Shown: positions 15,379 through 25,541 of the stretch, in pieces
Position numbering within the stretch: position 1 is the stretch's first letter
How the letters are laid out: every line of letters begins with the position of its first letter
Assembly: GCA_003576915.1 (NCBI GenBank)
Contig: QEVF01000018.1
Coordinates: 1-64,000 of the forward strand
Source: Planctomycetota bacterium
GTDB lineage: Bacteria > Planctomycetota > UBA8742 > UBA2392
Direction: 5' to 3'
Length of the DNA: 64,000 bases
The notes under the pieces: generated by a model
What the model was told of the DNA's origin: nothing
What the model saw: the letters and a program-made list of their open reading frames with translations, nothing else
The model's database searches: none
Program-made: the position numbers and the translations under genes

Positions 15379-15807
15379 TCAGGGACGCTGCTCACCGCCC
15401 AGGGGCTGCTGGGGCGGGTTCTCCATCTGCACCGCGTGAATCGTATCCACGTGCAGCAGCTCTCCGTTGACCAGCAGGTGAATCTCGTACGTGCCGGCCT
15501 TGGGGAAATGCAGGCCCGGCAGGTTCAGGCCCGTCTCGAAGTCATCCAGCGGGCTGCGATGCTCGACGCCCTTGAGATCAGCGCGGCCAAGCACCTGGCC
15601 GTCGCCCGGGTCGATAAACTGGATGGTCAGGTCGCAGCGACCGTTGAGTTCGCCCAGCATGAGGTACAGTCCAAAGCGCGCATGAAACACCGGGAACTGC
15701 GCGGCATGGACGCGGCGGAAAATGCCGACGACAGTGTACTTGCGGTCCGTGGAATGGATGACCTGGTCGCAGATCAGGAAGGCTTTGACTTTGGGCGTGG
15801 TTTTCAT
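15379..15807 (-). CDS. DUF6941-like protein
   Basis: A 142-residue protein with the pattern KVKAFLICDQVIHSTDRKYTVVGIF at its N-terminus (residues 5-29). From memory this resembles the DUF6941 family, which is common in planctomycetes and related bacteria. The middle has a jelly-roll-like strand pattern (FGLYLMLGELNG, DLTIQFIDPGDGQ) and ends with GTYEIHLLVNGELL. There is no signal peptide or catalytic motif, and the role is unknown. The start at 15807 (MKTTPK) fits the family; an ATG just upstream would add five residues. It is divergent from clpC. Confidence 0.7.
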   Translation of the reverse strand: MKTTPKVKAFLICDQVIHSTDRKYTVVGIFRRVHAAQFPVFHARFGLYLMLGELNGRCDLTIQFIDPGDGQVLGRADLKGVEHRSPLDDFETGLNLPGLHFPKAGTYEIHLLVNGELLHVDTIHAVQMENPPQQPLGGEQRP

Positions 15808-16011
15808 GGGGGCATCATGCATGCTCAAACGGGGTTTACAAGTGCAGCGCTTGGGCGGAATACACGGCACGGGCTTTGCGGTTAAATCCACCGTATGCCG
15901 TTGCGGCATGGGCCGAAAAACGGCCTTTCAACGGCAATTGACGGCCATTTGCGCCGTGTTACCGTGACTCACCGGGGCTTGGCCCCGCATCGCGGCCCTT
16001 TAGAGGCAAAC

Positions 16012-18636
16012 ATGTTCGAACAATTCACCGAGCGCGCCCGCAAAGTTCTGGGGCTGGCCCGTCAGGAAGCGCAGAAGTTCAATCACGAATACATCGGCAC
16101 CGAACATATCCTTCTGGGGCTGATCCTCGAGGGCAGCGGCGTGGCCGCGACGGTCTTGCGCAACATGGACGTGGACCTGCGCAAGATCCGCCTCGAGATT
16201 GAGAAGCTGGTGCAGCAGGGGCCGCAGGTCATGACGGCCCCCAGCAAGCTGCCCTTCACGCCGCGCGCCAAGCGTGTCATCGACCTGGCCAAGGAAGAGG
16301 CCCAGTCGCTCAATCACGAGCACGTAGGAACAGAGCACCTGCTTCTGGGCCTACTGCGCGAAAACGAGGGCATTGCCGCGCAGGTGCTCATGAACCTGGG
16401 AGTGCGCCTTGATGAAGTTCGCGAAGAGGTGCTGGAACTCCTCAGTCCTGACCAGCAGAAGGGTCAGGCGCCGCGTGAAAACGCGGCCTCTGGCGACACC
16501 GAGAGGCGCAAGAACCCCCAGCGCGACACGGCCAACATCAACCCCGGCGGCGGCAACCCCAACGAGAAGTCCAAGACTCCCGCCCTGGACGCCTTCGGCC
16601 GCGACCTCACCGAACTGGCCCGCGACGGCCAGCTCGACCCCGTGATCGGCCGCCGCAACGAAATCGAGCGCGTGGTCCAGGTGCTGTGCCGGCGCACGAA
16701 GAACAACCCGGTGCTGATCGGCGAGGCCGGCGTGGGCAAGACGGCCATTGTCGAGGGCCTGGCCCAGGAAGTGATCAGCGGCAACGTGCCGGAACTGCTG
16801 CGTGACCGCCGCATTGTGGTGCTGGACCTGGCCATGATGGTGGCAGGCACCAAGTACCGCGGCCAGTTCGAGGAGCGCATCAAGGCCGTGATGACGGAAG
16901 TACGACGCGCCAAGAACGTCATACTGTTCATCGACGAGTTGCACACCCTGGTAGGCGCGGGCGGCGCGGAGGGCGCCATTGACGCCTCCAACGTGCTCAA
17001 GCCGGCTCTCTCGCGCGGCGAAGTGCAGGTGATCGGCGCCACGACGCTGGACGAGTACCGCCGCTACATTGAAAAAGACGGCGCTCTGGAGCGCCGCTTC
17101 CAGCAGGTGCTGGTCGAGCCGCCGTCGCCGGAGGATGCCCTGCTGATCCTCAAGGGCCTGAAGTCGCGCTATGAGGCGCACCACCGCGTGCGCTATACGG
17201 ACGGCGCGCTCAAGCAGTGCGTAGATTTCTCGGCGCGCTACATTCCTTCGCGCTTTCTGCCGGACAAGGCCATCGACGTGATGGACGAGGCCGGCGCGCG
17301 GGTGCGCCTTCGCAGCATGAGCAAGCCGCCGGATCTCGGCGATCTGAACAAGGAAATCGACCGCCTCGAGGCCGAGAAGGACGAGTGCATCACCAACCAG
17401 GAGTACGAAAAGGCGGCCCAGCTGCGCGACAAGGCCATGCAGCTGCGCAAGGAAAAGGAGCGCATGCAGCGCGAGTGGCGCGAGCAGGCCAACGTCATTT
17501 CCGGCGTTGTTGATGAAGACGTGATCTGCGAGACGGTCAGCAAGATGACCGGCATCCCGCTCACGCGCATCGACCAGGGCGAGAGCGAGCGCCTGCTCAA
17601 GATGGAAGACGAGCTGCACAAGCGCGTCATCAGCCAGGAAGATGCCATTTCGCAGATCGCGCGCGCCGTGCGCCGCTCGCGCGCCGGCCTGAAGGATCCC
17701 AAGCGCCCCATTGGCTGCTTCCTGTTCGTGGGCCCCACGGGCGTGGGCAAGACGCTCCTGTGCAAGGCGCTGGCCAACTTCATGTTCGGAACGGACGACG
17801 CTCTGGTGCAGATCGACATGAGCGAATACATGGAGAAATTCAACGTCTCCCGCCTCGTCGGCGCGCCCCCGGGCTACGTCGGCTATGAGGAAGGCGGCCA
17901 GCTCACGGAAAAGATCCGCCGCCGGCCCTACGCCGTCGTGCTCATGGACGAAATCGAAAAGGCCCACCCTGACGTCTACAACATGCTGCTGCAGGTCATG
18001 GAGGAGGGCAAGCTCACCGACAGCTTCGGCCGCGTCGTGGACTTCAAGAATGTCATCCTGATTCTGACCTCGAACATCGGCGCGAACATCATCAAGAACC
18101 AGACCGGCCTCACTTTCGTGCAGCGCAGCGCCGAGCGCCAGTTCGGCCAGATGAAGGAAATGCTGATGCACGAAATCGAGCGGCACTTCAAGCCCGAGTT
18201 CCTCAACCGCCTCGACGACGTGATCGTGTTCCGCCCGCTGAACCGCGACAACCTCTACCAGATCTTCGACATCGAGGTCGCCGGCGTGAAGAAGCGCATG
18301 GCCCAGCACGAGGTCGAACTCGACGTTACGCTTGAAGCCAAGAACTGGGTGCTCGACAGCAAGGACTGCCAGAACCTCGAGTTCGGCGCGAGGCCCCTGC
18401 GCCGCGCCATCGAGAAATACATCGAAAACCCCCTGAGCGAGGTGCTGCTCAAGGGCGGCATGGCCGGCAAGGCCAAGGTCTCGGTCAAGGTTCGCAAGCT
18501 GGGCGAGGCCGGCGTGGGCGAAAAGGGCCCCGAGGCCGAACGAACCGAGCTCTGGTTTGACTTCGTCGACCGCCTTGCCGACGACAAGAAAAAGAAGGAA
18601 AAAGACACCGTCACCATCAGCGGCAAGGACGCCTGA
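16012..18636 (+). CDS. clpC: ATP-dependent Clp protease ATP-binding subunit ClpC
   Basis: The 874-residue AAA+ unfoldase feeds proteins to ClpP. Two Clp-N repeats lie at about 1-145, each with [13 protein letters not shown] or [13 protein letters not shown]. The first AAA module has the Walker A GEAGVGKT (about 237) and Walker [16 protein letters not shown]-type coiled segment (about 446-480, [20 protein letters not shown]) separates ClpC from ClpA/ClpB. The second AAA module has GPTGVGKT (about 574) and [14 protein letters not shown]. The ATG at 16012 gives the canonical [13 protein letters not shown]; a weak TTGACG-N16-TACCGT promoter lies at 15938-15965. No mcsA/mcsB or clpP is adjacent. 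Confidence 0.97.
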   Translation: MFEQFTERARKVLGLARQEAQKFNHEYIGTEHILLGLILEGSGVAATVLRNMDVDLRKIRLEIEKLVQQGPQVMTAPSKLPFTPRAKRVIDLAKEEAQSLNHEHVGTEHLLLGLLRENEGIAAQVLMNLGVRLDEVREEVLELLSPDQQKGQAPRENAASGDTERRKNPQRDTANINPGGGNPNEKSKTPALDAFGRDLTELARDGQLDPVIGRRNEIERVVQVLCRRTKNNPVLIGEAGVGKTAIVEGLAQEVISGNVPELLRDRRIVVLDLAMMVAGTKYRGQFEERIKAVMTEVRRAKNVILFIDELHTLVGAGGAEGAIDASNVLKPALSRGEVQVIGATTLDEYRRYIEKDGALERRFQQVLVEPPSPEDALLILKGLKSRYEAHHRVRYTDGALKQCVDFSARYIPSRFLPDKAIDVMDEAGARVRLRSMSKPPDLGDLNKEIDRLEAEKDECITNQEYEKAAQLRDKAMQLRKEKERMQREWREQANVISGVVDEDVICETVSKMTGIPLTRIDQGESERLLKMEDELHKRVISQEDAISQIARAVRRSRAGLKDPKRPIGCFLFVGPTGVGKTLLCKALANFMFGTDDALVQIDMSEYMEKFNVSRLVGAPPGYVGYEEGGQLTEKIRRRPYAVVLMDEIEKAHPDVYNMLLQVMEEGKLTDSFGRVVDFKNVILILTSNIGANIIKNQTGLTFVQRSAERQFGQMKEMLMHEIERHFKPEFLNRLDDVIVFRPLNRDNLYQIFDIEVAGVKKRMAQHEVELDVTLEAKNWVLDSKDCQNLEFGARPLRRAIEKYIENPLSEVLLKGGMAGKAKVSVKVRKLGEAGVGEKGPEAERTELWFDFVDRLADDKKKKEKDTVTISGKDA

Positions 18637-18752
18637 GCGAGGTCAACGCGCCATGCGGCGCGAATGGGGCTCTTGCCGCTCGCCTTCCAGCGCAAGGCAA
18701 GGGCTCGAATCCGCCAAGCAACACGGGCGAAGACACCCGCGCCACAGACTCC

Positions 18753-18779
18753 GTGGCATCGGCCCCTTGCCGATGCCAC
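18753..18779. terminator. Bidirectional hairpin terminator
   Basis: GTGGCATCGG (18753-18762) and CCGATGCCAC (18770-18779) form a perfect 10-bp stem with a 7-nt loop, between convergent clpC and fcl. Confidence 0.6.
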
Positions 18780-18811
18780 CGGCGCGCGGCTTCACTTCAC
18801 GCCCATCTCGT

Positions 18812-19777
18812 TCAGCAGGCGCCGGGCCGCCGGCCCTGCTCCGCGCGCTGCGCCTGCCACCACGCCAGGGTCTTGCGCAGCCCTTCTTCCAGCGACGTCG
18901 AGGCCGTGAAGCCGAATTCAACCTTGGCGCGGCTGGTGTCGAGCCTGCGGCGCGGCTGCCCGTTGGGCATGGCCTTGTCCCATACAATCTCGCCCTTGAA
19001 GCCCGCAAGCCGCGCCACGGTTTGAGCCAGTTCGGCCATGGAGAGCTCCTGTCCGCTCCCCAGGTTGACGGGCTCGGGCTTGTCGTAGGAGGCCGCAGCC
19101 TGCGCGATCCCCCGGGCGCAGTCGCCCACGTACAGGAACTCGCGTGTGGGACGCCCGTCGCCCCAGAGTCTGACCTGGGGCGCGTTGGAGCGCGCGGCTT
19201 CATCGAACTTGCGGATCATTGCCGGGATGACATGGCTGGACTCGAGGTCGAAGTTGTCACCCGGCCCATAGAGATTCACGGGCAGCAGGAAGATGCCGTT
19301 GAGTCCGTACTGGGCGCGATAGCTCTGAAGCATGACCAGCAGCGAGCGCTTGGCCACGCCGTAGGGGGCGTTGGTTTCCTCGGGGTAGCCCTCCCAGAGT
19401 TCGTCTTCGCGAAAGGGCACGCGGGCGTGCTTGGGATAGGCGCAGACGGTGCCCAGCTGAACAAACTTGTCAAGCCTGCCGTAGCGCCGGGCCTCCTCGA
19501 TCAGATTCAGCCCCATCTGCATGTTCTCGTAGAAGAACAGGCCCGGGTTGGCCCGGTTGGCGCCGATCCCCCCCACCCGCGCCGCCGCGTGAATGACGAC
19601 CTTGGGCCGCCAGGCATCGTACATGCGGGCGACCGCCGCGCGGTCAAGCAGGTCCGTGTCAAAATGGCGCGGCGTGAACAGGTTTCTGCAGCCCAGGCTT
19701 CGAAGGTGCTCGGCCAAGGCCCGGCCCAGGAAGCCGCTGCCGCCGGTCAGCAGGATTCTCTCATTGACAAGGTCCAA
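18812..19777 (-). CDS. fcl: GDP-L-fucose synthase
   Basis: The 321-residue short-chain-dehydrogenase-type epimerase/reductase turns GDP-4-keto-6-deoxymannose into GDP-L-fucose with NADPH. It shows the Rossmann motif LTGGSGFLG, the family segment ARVGGIGANRANP, and the catalytic YxxxK in APYGVAKRS. The Ser/Cys site is GTVCAYP, and NLYGPGDNFD follows. The start is a TTG at 19777 with GGAGG 7 nt upstream, giving MDLVNERILLTGG; no ATG fits better. It lies 82 bp downstream of gmd on the same strand, so the two form the GDP-fucose branch. Confidence 0.93.
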   Translation of the reverse strand: MDLVNERILLTGGSGFLGRALAEHLRSLGCRNLFTPRHFDTDLLDRAAVARMYDAWRPKVVIHAAARVGGIGANRANPGLFFYENMQMGLNLIEEARRYGRLDKFVQLGTVCAYPKHARVPFREDELWEGYPEETNAPYGVAKRSLLVMLQSYRAQYGLNGIFLLPVNLYGPGDNFDLESSHVIPAMIRKFDEAARSNAPQVRLWGDGRPTREFLYVGDCARGIAQAAASYDKPEPVNLGSGQELSMAELAQTVARLAGFKGEIVWDKAMPNGQPRRRLDTSRAKVEFGFTASTSLEEGLRKTLAWWQAQRAEQGRRPGAC

Positions 19778-19859
19778 GATCGCGCCTCCGTCTCCGCGTC
19801 ACGGCTGTCTTGTTTGCCGCCGGTTCGCCGCGCTTGACGCGTGGCGGCGGCTGCCGGCA

Positions 19860-20888
19860 TCATTTGAACCAGCGCTCTTCGCTGCGGAAGTCGTCACGGC
19901 CCGCCTGCACGGCCTCGACGTCGGCGTCCACCATCAGGTTCACAAGCTCGGTGAACGTCACGCGCGGCTTCCAGCCAAGCACCCGGCGCGCCTTGGCGGC
20001 GTCGCCGCACAGGTGGTCCACCTCGGCGGGGCGCAGGTAGCGCTTGTCACGCTTCACGTAGCGGCGCCAGTCCAGGTTCACGCGCGCGAAGGCCAGCTCA
20101 CAGAACTCGCGCACGCTGTGGCTCTCTCCGGTTGCCAGCACGAAATCGTCGGGCTGCCGCTGCTGGAGCATGCGCCACATGCCCTCGACGTAGTCGGGCG
20201 CATAGCCCCAGTCACGCCGCGCGTCGAGATTGCCGAGATAGAGCTTGTCCTGAAGGCCGGCCTTGATGCGGGCCACGGCGCGGGTGATCTTGCGCGTGAC
20301 GAAGGTGGGTCCGCGCCGCGGGCTCTCGTGGTTGAACAGGATGCCGTTTGCGATGAACAGGCCGTAGGCCTCGCGGTAGGTGCGGCACATCCAGAAAGCG
20401 TAGGCCTTGGCGGCCGCGTAGGGCGAGCGAGGCAGCATGGCGGTTGCTTCGCTCTGGGGCGCGGGTGCGTTGCCGAACATCTCGCTGGAGCAGGCCTGAT
20501 AGATGCGCGACTTCAGGCCCAGGCTGCGCACGCTTTCCAGCAGGCGCGTCACCCCCACGGCGTCCACGTCGCCGGTGTACTCCGGCTGCTCGAAACTGAC
20601 CTTGACGTGGCTCTGTGCGCCGAGGTTGTAGATTTCATCGGGGCGGATCTCGGCCAGAAGCTGCGTGATGCGCGAGGCGTCGGTGAGGTTGCCGTACACA
20701 AGCCTGAGACGGTAGTCGCGAGCGTGCGGGTCCTGATACAGATGCTCGATGCGGTCAATGTTGAACGTCGAGCTGCGGCGGATGACGCCATACACCACGT
20801 AGCCCCTGGCCAGCAGAAACTCCGCCAGGTAGCTGCCGTCCTGGCCGGTGATACCCGTGATCAGGGCCGTGCGTTTGCCTTTTGCCAT
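19860..20888 (-). CDS. gmd: GDP-mannose 4,6-dehydratase
   Basis: The 342-residue SDR enzyme makes GDP-4-keto-6-deoxy-D-mannose from GDP-mannose. It has the NADP motif [14 protein letters not shown], the family hallmark [15 protein letters not shown], the catalytic SSEMFG and [10 protein letters not shown] (YxxxK), and [16 protein letters not shown]. All are typical of Gmd. The length is close to the family norm. It supplies fcl downstream and is divergent from the glycosyltransferase gene, with about 107 bp between the starts that should hold both promoters. Confidence 0.96.
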   Translation of the reverse strand: MAKGKRTALITGITGQDGSYLAEFLLARGYVVYGVIRRSSTFNIDRIEHLYQDPHARDYRLRLVYGNLTDASRITQLLAEIRPDEIYNLGAQSHVKVSFEQPEYTGDVDAVGVTRLLESVRSLGLKSRIYQACSSEMFGNAPAPQSEATAMLPRSPYAAAKAYAFWMCRTYREAYGLFIANGILFNHESPRRGPTFVTRKITRAVARIKAGLQDKLYLGNLDARRDWGYAPDYVEGMWRMLQQRQPDDFVLATGESHSVREFCELAFARVNLDWRRYVKRDKRYLRPAEVDHLCGDAAKARRVLGWKPRVTFTELVNLMVDADVEAVQAGRDDFRSEERWFK

Positions 20889-20995
20889 GCGGCCCGATTC
20901 TGGATTGCCGCGCGCCCCTTGGAAAGCATGTACCCACAGCCCGGCAATTTCCGCCCACGCCTGCCTGAGCGTGGATTGCTTTGCATAATCGCAGC

Positions 20996-22147
20996 GTGCC
21001 CAAACGCATCACCTTTCTGCTGCCCTATTTTCCGCCGGATGTCGCGGCCGATGGCCAGCTCTTTGCCCTGCTGGCGCGCGAGCTGGCAGCGCGCGGCCAC
21101 CGGGTGCAGGTGTTGACCTACAGGCCCCGTTATCAGGGCCTGAGCGAAAGGGCGCCGCGCCAGGAGATGATGGGCGGCGTGAGCGTGCGGCGCTGGTGGG
21201 CGCCCGGCGGCAAGAGCCTCTGGGCCCGCGCCCTGGGCGCCTGGTGGCTGATGTGCAGCGGCATGTGCAGGGCGCTGTTCTGCCGCGGCACGCTGATTGT
21301 GCCCTCGAGCCCGCCGGGCCTGGCTCTGGCGGCCTGGCAGCTTTCGCTGCTGGGCAGGCGCTATGTTTACGTGCTCCACGACATCCACCCCGAACTGGGA
21401 CTGGCCCTGGGCGCCCTCAAACCCGGCGCCGCCGCCGCGCTGGTGCGCCTGGCCGGCAATCTGGCCATGGGCCGCGCCCGGGCCGTGGTCACGCTGACCG
21501 AGGGCATGAAGCAGGTCGCCCTGGCGCGTTGCCCCCGCGCCTTTGTGGAAGTTCAGCCGAACTGGGTGGACCTCGACGCCATCACGCCCAGGCCTCGCGA
21601 GCCCGAGCGCGGCGCGCCCCTGATCATCCAGTATTCCGGCAACATGGGCCATCTCCACGACCTGGAGGGCCTGACGCGCGCGGCGGGCAGGCTCGCCGGC
21701 GTCGAGCTGCACTATGTGGGTCGGGGAGTCAGGTTGGAGGAAATCAAGGCCCTGGCCCGGCGCGAGCAGTGGAACCATGTGAAGTTCTTCGATTACAGAC
21801 CCCTGAGCGAGCTGGCGGCCTCCCTTGGTGCGTGCGACGTGGCCGCCATTGCCCTGTCCGCCGGCGCCGACCGGCTGGCCATGCCGAGCAAGCTGCAGGG
21901 CATCCTGGCCTCGGGGCGTCCGCTGCTGTGCCTGGCAGGGCCGGATACGGAGTTGGGCGCCCTTGTTGATCGCGAGGCCGTGGGCCTGACCGTGAAGAAC
22001 CCGGCCGACACTGACGAGATTGCCGCGGCCATCGAACGGCTGCGCGACCCCGAACTGCGGTTGGCCATGGGTCAGCGCGCGCGCCGCCTGGCCGAAGATC
22101 GTTACGGCGTGCAGCGGGCCGCCGACGTCTATGAGCGGCTGGCGTGA
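20996..22147 (+). CDS. Glycosyltransferase, GT4-like (WcaI-type)
   Basis: The 383-residue product has the two-Rossmann GT-B layout. The N-terminal acceptor half starts [18 protein letters not shown] and includes [16 protein letters not shown] and QPNWVDL. The C-terminal donor half has [48 protein letters not shown] and a late helix. This resembles the WcaI/GT4 group of exopolysaccharide glycosyltransferases that use nucleotide sugars. GTG at 20996 is taken as start, and a TTG at 20981 is possible; neither has a Shine-Dalgarno. Next to gmd/fcl it may transfer fucose to a surface glycan (inference). Confidence 0.85.
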   Translation: MPKRITFLLPYFPPDVAADGQLFALLARELAARGHRVQVLTYRPRYQGLSERAPRQEMMGGVSVRRWWAPGGKSLWARALGAWWLMCSGMCRALFCRGTLIVPSSPPGLALAAWQLSLLGRRYVYVLHDIHPELGLALGALKPGAAAALVRLAGNLAMGRARAVVTLTEGMKQVALARCPRAFVEVQPNWVDLDAITPRPREPERGAPLIIQYSGNMGHLHDLEGLTRAAGRLAGVELHYVGRGVRLEEIKALARREQWNHVKFFDYRPLSELAASLGACDVAAIALSAGADRLAMPSKLQGILASGRPLLCLAGPDTELGALVDREAVGLTVKNPADTDEIAAAIERLRDPELRLAMGQRARRLAEDRYGVQRAADVYERLA

Positions 22148-22150
22148 AAC

Positions 22151-22342
22151 TCAGGGCTTGCGATAGACGTTGAGCCCGATCTTGAAGCCTGACTTTCCGC
22201 CCTTGTCGTAGTCGATGCTCTGGTTGCCTTCCGTGGAGGCCACAATGATGGTCTTGCCGCTGGACGAGGGGCCGAACTCCCGCGTCAGGTCCACCCGGAT
22301 GACGAGGCTGTCGCCTTCCACTTTCATTTCCACGTTCTTCAT
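22151..22342 (-). CDS. Small conserved protein of unknown function
   Basis: A 63-residue protein starting MKNVEMKVEGDSLVIRVDL, with FGPSSSGKTIIVASTEGNQ in the middle. From memory, short proteins with this pattern occur in many bacteria with no known role. It looks like a small beta-sandwich. SSSGKT resembles a P-loop, but the rest of an NTPase is missing. The stop lies 17 bp upstream of the MBL-fold gene start, and it is the last gene of a HAD-MBL-small-protein run. It abuts the convergent glycosyltransferase stop. Confidence 0.7.
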   Translation of the reverse strand: MKNVEMKVEGDSLVIRVDLTREFGPSSSGKTIIVASTEGNQSIDYDKGGKSGFKIGLNVYRKP

Positions 22343-22359
22343 GTCCGCTCTCCCATGCC

Positions 22360-23211
22360 TCAGCGCAGCGCCACAATGGGCGGCAGCCCGCTGGGCTCTA
22401 TGTCATGAACCTTGACGCTGCCGTCTTCCTCCACGCTCGCGCGCAGCATGTCATAGCCGAGGCGTGCAAAGGGCGGAAGCGTGCTGTTGATCGACTCGTG
22501 CTCAAGGTCGTGGTTGATGTGAGTGAAGAACACGCGCTCGACACCGGCCTGCCGCGCCACTTCCAGCGCCTGGGGCAGGCTCATGTGGGTGGGATGCGGG
22601 GCACGCCTGAGCGCGTCCAGCACCAGCAGTTTGACGCCCTTGAGCAGTTCGATGCTGCTCTCCGGCACCAGATTCGTGTCCGTGATGTACGCGGCATCGC
22701 CGATGCGGAAGCCCGCCACGCGCATGTTGCCGTGCACCACGGGAATCGGCGTCACGGTCAGGCCCGCAACCCGGAAGGGCTCGTGCTCGAACACGTGGGT
22801 GTTGATGCGCGCGATGCCCTTGTAGTCGTAGTCCTCGTCGAAGATGTAGGCAAAGGTCTGACGCAGGCTGGCCACGCTTTCGGGATAGCCGTAAAGATCG
22901 ATGGGCTTCTTGCCCCCGCCCCAGTAAATGGCGCGCAAGTCGTCCAGCCCGTGGCAGTGGTCGGCGTGGGTGTGGGTAATCAGCACGGCATCCACGGAGG
23001 TAAAGCCGCTGCGCAGGGCTTGCAGCCGCACGTCCGGCGTGACGTCCACGAGAATGCGGCGCTCGCTGCCGTCCTTGACAACGCGGAAGAGCACGCTGGC
23101 GCGCAGCCGCTTGTTGCGCGGATTGGGAGAGCGGCAAACCCAGCACTCGCAGCCGATCATGGGCACGCCGGCGGAAGTGCCGCTGCCGAGCATTTCGATT
23201 TCAACGCGCAT
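22360..23211 (-). CDS. PhnP-like metallo-beta-lactamase-fold phosphodiesterase
   Basis: The 283-residue product has the MBL metal motif THTHADHCHGLDDLR (HxHxDH) and the GSGTSAGVPMIGCECWVCR entry loop with paired Cys. That layout is seen in PhnP, the cyclic phosphodiesterase of the phosphonate pathway. Later metal ligands include PIPVVHG, YITDTN and FFTHINHDLEHE. No other phn genes are present, so the substrate may be another cyclic phosphate or nucleotide. It lies 45 bp after the HAD phosphatase and 17 bp before the 63-residue protein, in the same operon. Confidence 0.85.
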   Translation of the reverse strand: MRVEIEMLGSGTSAGVPMIGCECWVCRSPNPRNKRLRASVLFRVVKDGSERRILVDVTPDVRLQALRSGFTSVDAVLITHTHADHCHGLDDLRAIYWGGGKKPIDLYGYPESVASLRQTFAYIFDEDYDYKGIARINTHVFEHEPFRVAGLTVTPIPVVHGNMRVAGFRIGDAAYITDTNLVPESSIELLKGVKLLVLDALRRAPHPTHMSLPQALEVARQAGVERVFFTHINHDLEHESINSTLPPFARLGYDMLRASVEEDGSVKVHDIEPSGLPPIVALR

Positions 23212-23256
23212 GGCCGAAGTCTAGCAGCGCCGCGTCCGGCTGCACGATGCAGGCGC

Positions 23257-23916
23257 CTACAAACCCAGTTCGTCGGCAATCTCGACGAGGTTGAATACCT
23301 CAAGCGTGGGCAGTTGCAGGTGGGCCTGGCTGGTATCCGCCTTGCCCTTGTTGCCGGCGTGTACGGCCACCACCTTCATGCCCGCGGCCTTGGCCGAGGC
23401 GATGCCGGCGGGGCTGTCCTCCACGGCCAGGCAGCGCGACGGGTTGGCCTTCAGCCGCGCCGCCGCCGCCAGATAGGGATCAGGGTGGGGCTTGCCGCGC
23501 TCGTAGTGGTCGCAGGCGACGATGAGCTCGAAGCAGGATTTGAGGTCAAGGGCTTCCAGTACGGCCAGGGCCTGGCGCTGGGTGCTGCCCGTCACCAGGG
23601 CAATGGGAAAGCGCTCGTGGCTGTGGCGCACAGCGGCCACGGCGCCGGGCAGCGGCGGGATGGAGGCGAGCGCCGGCACGTAGTCGCTGTGGAACAGCTC
23701 GCGCACCTGCTCGACCTGTTCGCGGGTGAAGCCGAACTTGCGGCCCACGGTAGCGAAGAAATCGTTCTCGCTCTGGCCCAGCAGGTTCTCGAACAGGGTT
23801 TCGTCCATGCGGAAGCCCAGCACCTCTTCAAAGGCGCCCTGCATGACGTCCCACACGACGCGCTCCGTATCGACAAGCGTGCCGTCCATGTCCCAGAGAA
23901 CCGCGTCAAAGCTCAT
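23257..23916 (-). CDS. HAD-superfamily phosphatase (beta-phosphoglucomutase/phosphoglycolate type)
   Basis: The 219-residue product has HAD motif I DMDGTLVDTE (nucleophile and acid/base Asp), an all-helical cap, motif II VTGST, motif III Lys (in the GKPHPDPYL context) and motif IV EDSPAGIASAKAAGM. This is the subfamily IA type that includes phosphoglycolate phosphatase and beta-phosphoglucomutase. The GKPHP+ESxxG pattern fits both, so the substrate is not fixed. The ATG at 23916 starts MSFDAVLWDMDGT; the upstream extension has no homology. First of three genes that run to 22151. Confidence 0.9.
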   Translation of the reverse strand: MSFDAVLWDMDGTLVDTERVVWDVMQGAFEEVLGFRMDETLFENLLGQSENDFFATVGRKFGFTREQVEQVRELFHSDYVPALASIPPLPGAVAAVRHSHERFPIALVTGSTQRQALAVLEALDLKSCFELIVACDHYERGKPHPDPYLAAAARLKANPSRCLAVEDSPAGIASAKAAGMKVVAVHAGNKGKADTSQAHLQLPTLEVFNLVEIADELGL

Positions 23917-23980
23917 GCCTGTAGTGCCCCTCGCAACGGCAATCCCACGGATGAAACCACAGTCCGGACACAAAATACAA

Positions 23981-24006
23981 GTGCCCGCGACACCCGCCGC
24001 GGGCAC
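23981..24006 (-). terminator. Intrinsic terminator of pepP
   Basis: GTGCCCGCG (23981-23989) and CGCGGGCAC (23998-24006) form a perfect 9-bp stem. On the minus strand the stem is followed by TTGTATTTTG, a T-rich tail. Confidence 0.75.
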
Positions 24007-24026
24007 CGAATTCCGGATGAATCTGA

Positions 24027-25433
24027 TCAGCGGGCTTTGGCCATGGCCTTCCTGCCCTCGGCCATGACATGCTCAATCTCGTCGACGGTCTTGGGTGCGT
24101 CCCTCGTCAGCACTTCCGGGGCGCCGTCGGTCACCAGCACGTCGTCCTCGATGCGCACGCCGATGCCCAGGTACTTCTTGGGAACGTCGTCGCGCTCAGC
24201 CGAGATGTAGAGCCCCGGCTCGATGGTCAGCACGTTGCCCTTCTGCAGCGGGCGCCACTGCTCGCCGTCGCGATACTTGCCGACATCGTGCACGTCCATG
24301 CCCAGCCAGTGGCCGGTGTTGTGCATGTAGAACTCCCGGAAGGTCCTGGGCGCCTTGTCCACCTTGGGGTCCTTCTTCTTGTTCTTGACGTCCTCGTCCC
24401 ACTGCTTCTGCGTCGCGATGATCTGCCGGGGGTCGCCTTGCAGCAGGCCCATGGCCACCATGCCCTCCGTCAGAACTTCGACCGACTTCCAGTGCGTGTC
24501 CATGTAGGGCGTGCCGGCGCGGCACAGCTCGATACTTGCGAGCTGGGCCTTGAGAACCCAGTTGTAGACCTCCTTCTGGGCCTCGCTGAACTTGCCGTTG
24601 ATGGGCCAGCAACGGGTGATGTCGCAGGTGTACATGCCGTACTCGCATCCGGCATCCATGAGAATCAGATCGCCGTCGCGGCAGAGGGCGTTGTTCTCGT
24701 GGTAATGCAGGATGTTGGCGTTGTCGCCCGCGGCCACGATGCTGGGGTAGCCCAGGCGGTGGCTGCCGCCCTTCTTGGCGTGATACTCAAACTCGGCCTG
24801 AACTTCGTACTCATACATGCCGGGGCGGGTCGCCATCATGGCGGCCTTGTGCGCCGCGGCGCCAAGCTTCGCGGCCCGGCGCAGGAAGTGCAGATCGTCC
24901 TCCGTCTTGACCAGGCGCATTTCGTGCAGGATCTCGCTGGGATCGTGCATTTCCGTCGGGGCGTTGATGCCCAGGCGCTTCATGGCCCGCACTTTGTTGA
25001 GCCAGCCCATGACGCGGTCGTCGAAGCGGTCGTCATCTCCGAAGTGGGCGTAGATGCGCTGCTGGTTCTTGAGGTAATCGGGCACCAGCTTGTCGATTTC
25101 CTCCAGCGGGTAGGCGGCATCGGCGTGGTAGCGCTTCCTGGCGCCCTCGGGTCCGGCGCGGCGGCCGTTCCAGATTTCCAGGGCCTTGTCGCGGGGCGGC
25201 ACGAAGAGGATGAACTTGTGTTCGGGGTGGTCCTTGATGATGAGGCAGAGCGAGCCGGGCTCCTCAAAGCCCGTCAGGTAGTAGAAGTCGCTGTCCTGAC
25301 GGTACTCGAAGTAGACGTCGTTGTTGCGCTTGGCCTCAGGGGCGCTGGGCAAAATGGCAACCCCCGGCAGCATCCGCTTCATGAACTCGGCGCGGCGGCG
25401 CTTGAAGATATCGGCGTTGAAGTCGTGGGACAT
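24027..25433 (-). CDS. pepP: Xaa-Pro aminopeptidase (aminopeptidase P)
   Basis: The 468-residue product cleaves the first residue from peptides with Pro in position 2, using two divalent metals. It has the pita-bread metal ligands in LMDAGCEYGMYTCDITRCWP (two Asp), HNTGHWLGMDVHD (His), TIEPGLYI (Glu) and GVRIEDDVLV (Glu). The N-terminal aminopeptidase-P domain starts with the RRRAEFMKRM-LPGVAILPSAP segment. Length is close to E. coli PepP (441). The ATG at 25433 starts MSHDFNADIF; the upstream frame overlaps the leader without homology. Single gene between two terminators (25493-25522 and 23981-24006). Confidence 0.95.
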   Translation of the reverse strand: MSHDFNADIFKRRRAEFMKRMLPGVAILPSAPEAKRNNDVYFEYRQDSDFYYLTGFEEPGSLCLIIKDHPEHKFILFVPPRDKALEIWNGRRAGPEGARKRYHADAAYPLEEIDKLVPDYLKNQQRIYAHFGDDDRFDDRVMGWLNKVRAMKRLGINAPTEMHDPSEILHEMRLVKTEDDLHFLRRAAKLGAAAHKAAMMATRPGMYEYEVQAEFEYHAKKGGSHRLGYPSIVAAGDNANILHYHENNALCRDGDLILMDAGCEYGMYTCDITRCWPINGKFSEAQKEVYNWVLKAQLASIELCRAGTPYMDTHWKSVEVLTEGMVAMGLLQGDPRQIIATQKQWDEDVKNKKKDPKVDKAPRTFREFYMHNTGHWLGMDVHDVGKYRDGEQWRPLQKGNVLTIEPGLYISAERDDVPKKYLGIGVRIEDDVLVTDGAPEVLTRDAPKTVDEIEHVMAEGRKAMAKAR

Positions 25434-25492
25434 GGGCTTTCCTTTGCGGGGCCTGGCGCCCCCTTGATGTTTCAACGGTCCAGCATGGCAAA

Positions 25493-25522
25493 GGCTTCCC
25501 CCGCTAGCAACGGGGGGAGGCC
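25493..25522 (-). terminator. Hairpin terminator of the gap-pfkA pair
   Basis: GGCTTCCCCCG (25493-25503) pairs with CGGGGGGAGGCC (25511-25522) across a 7-nt loop, about 20 bp past the pfkA stop. Confidence 0.6.
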
Positions 25523-25541
25523 AAAGCATGGCCGCGCAGCG

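Noticed and set aside
16351..18309. 652-codon minus-strand frame inside clpC
   Set aside because: Antisense of ClpC, whose motifs are unambiguous.
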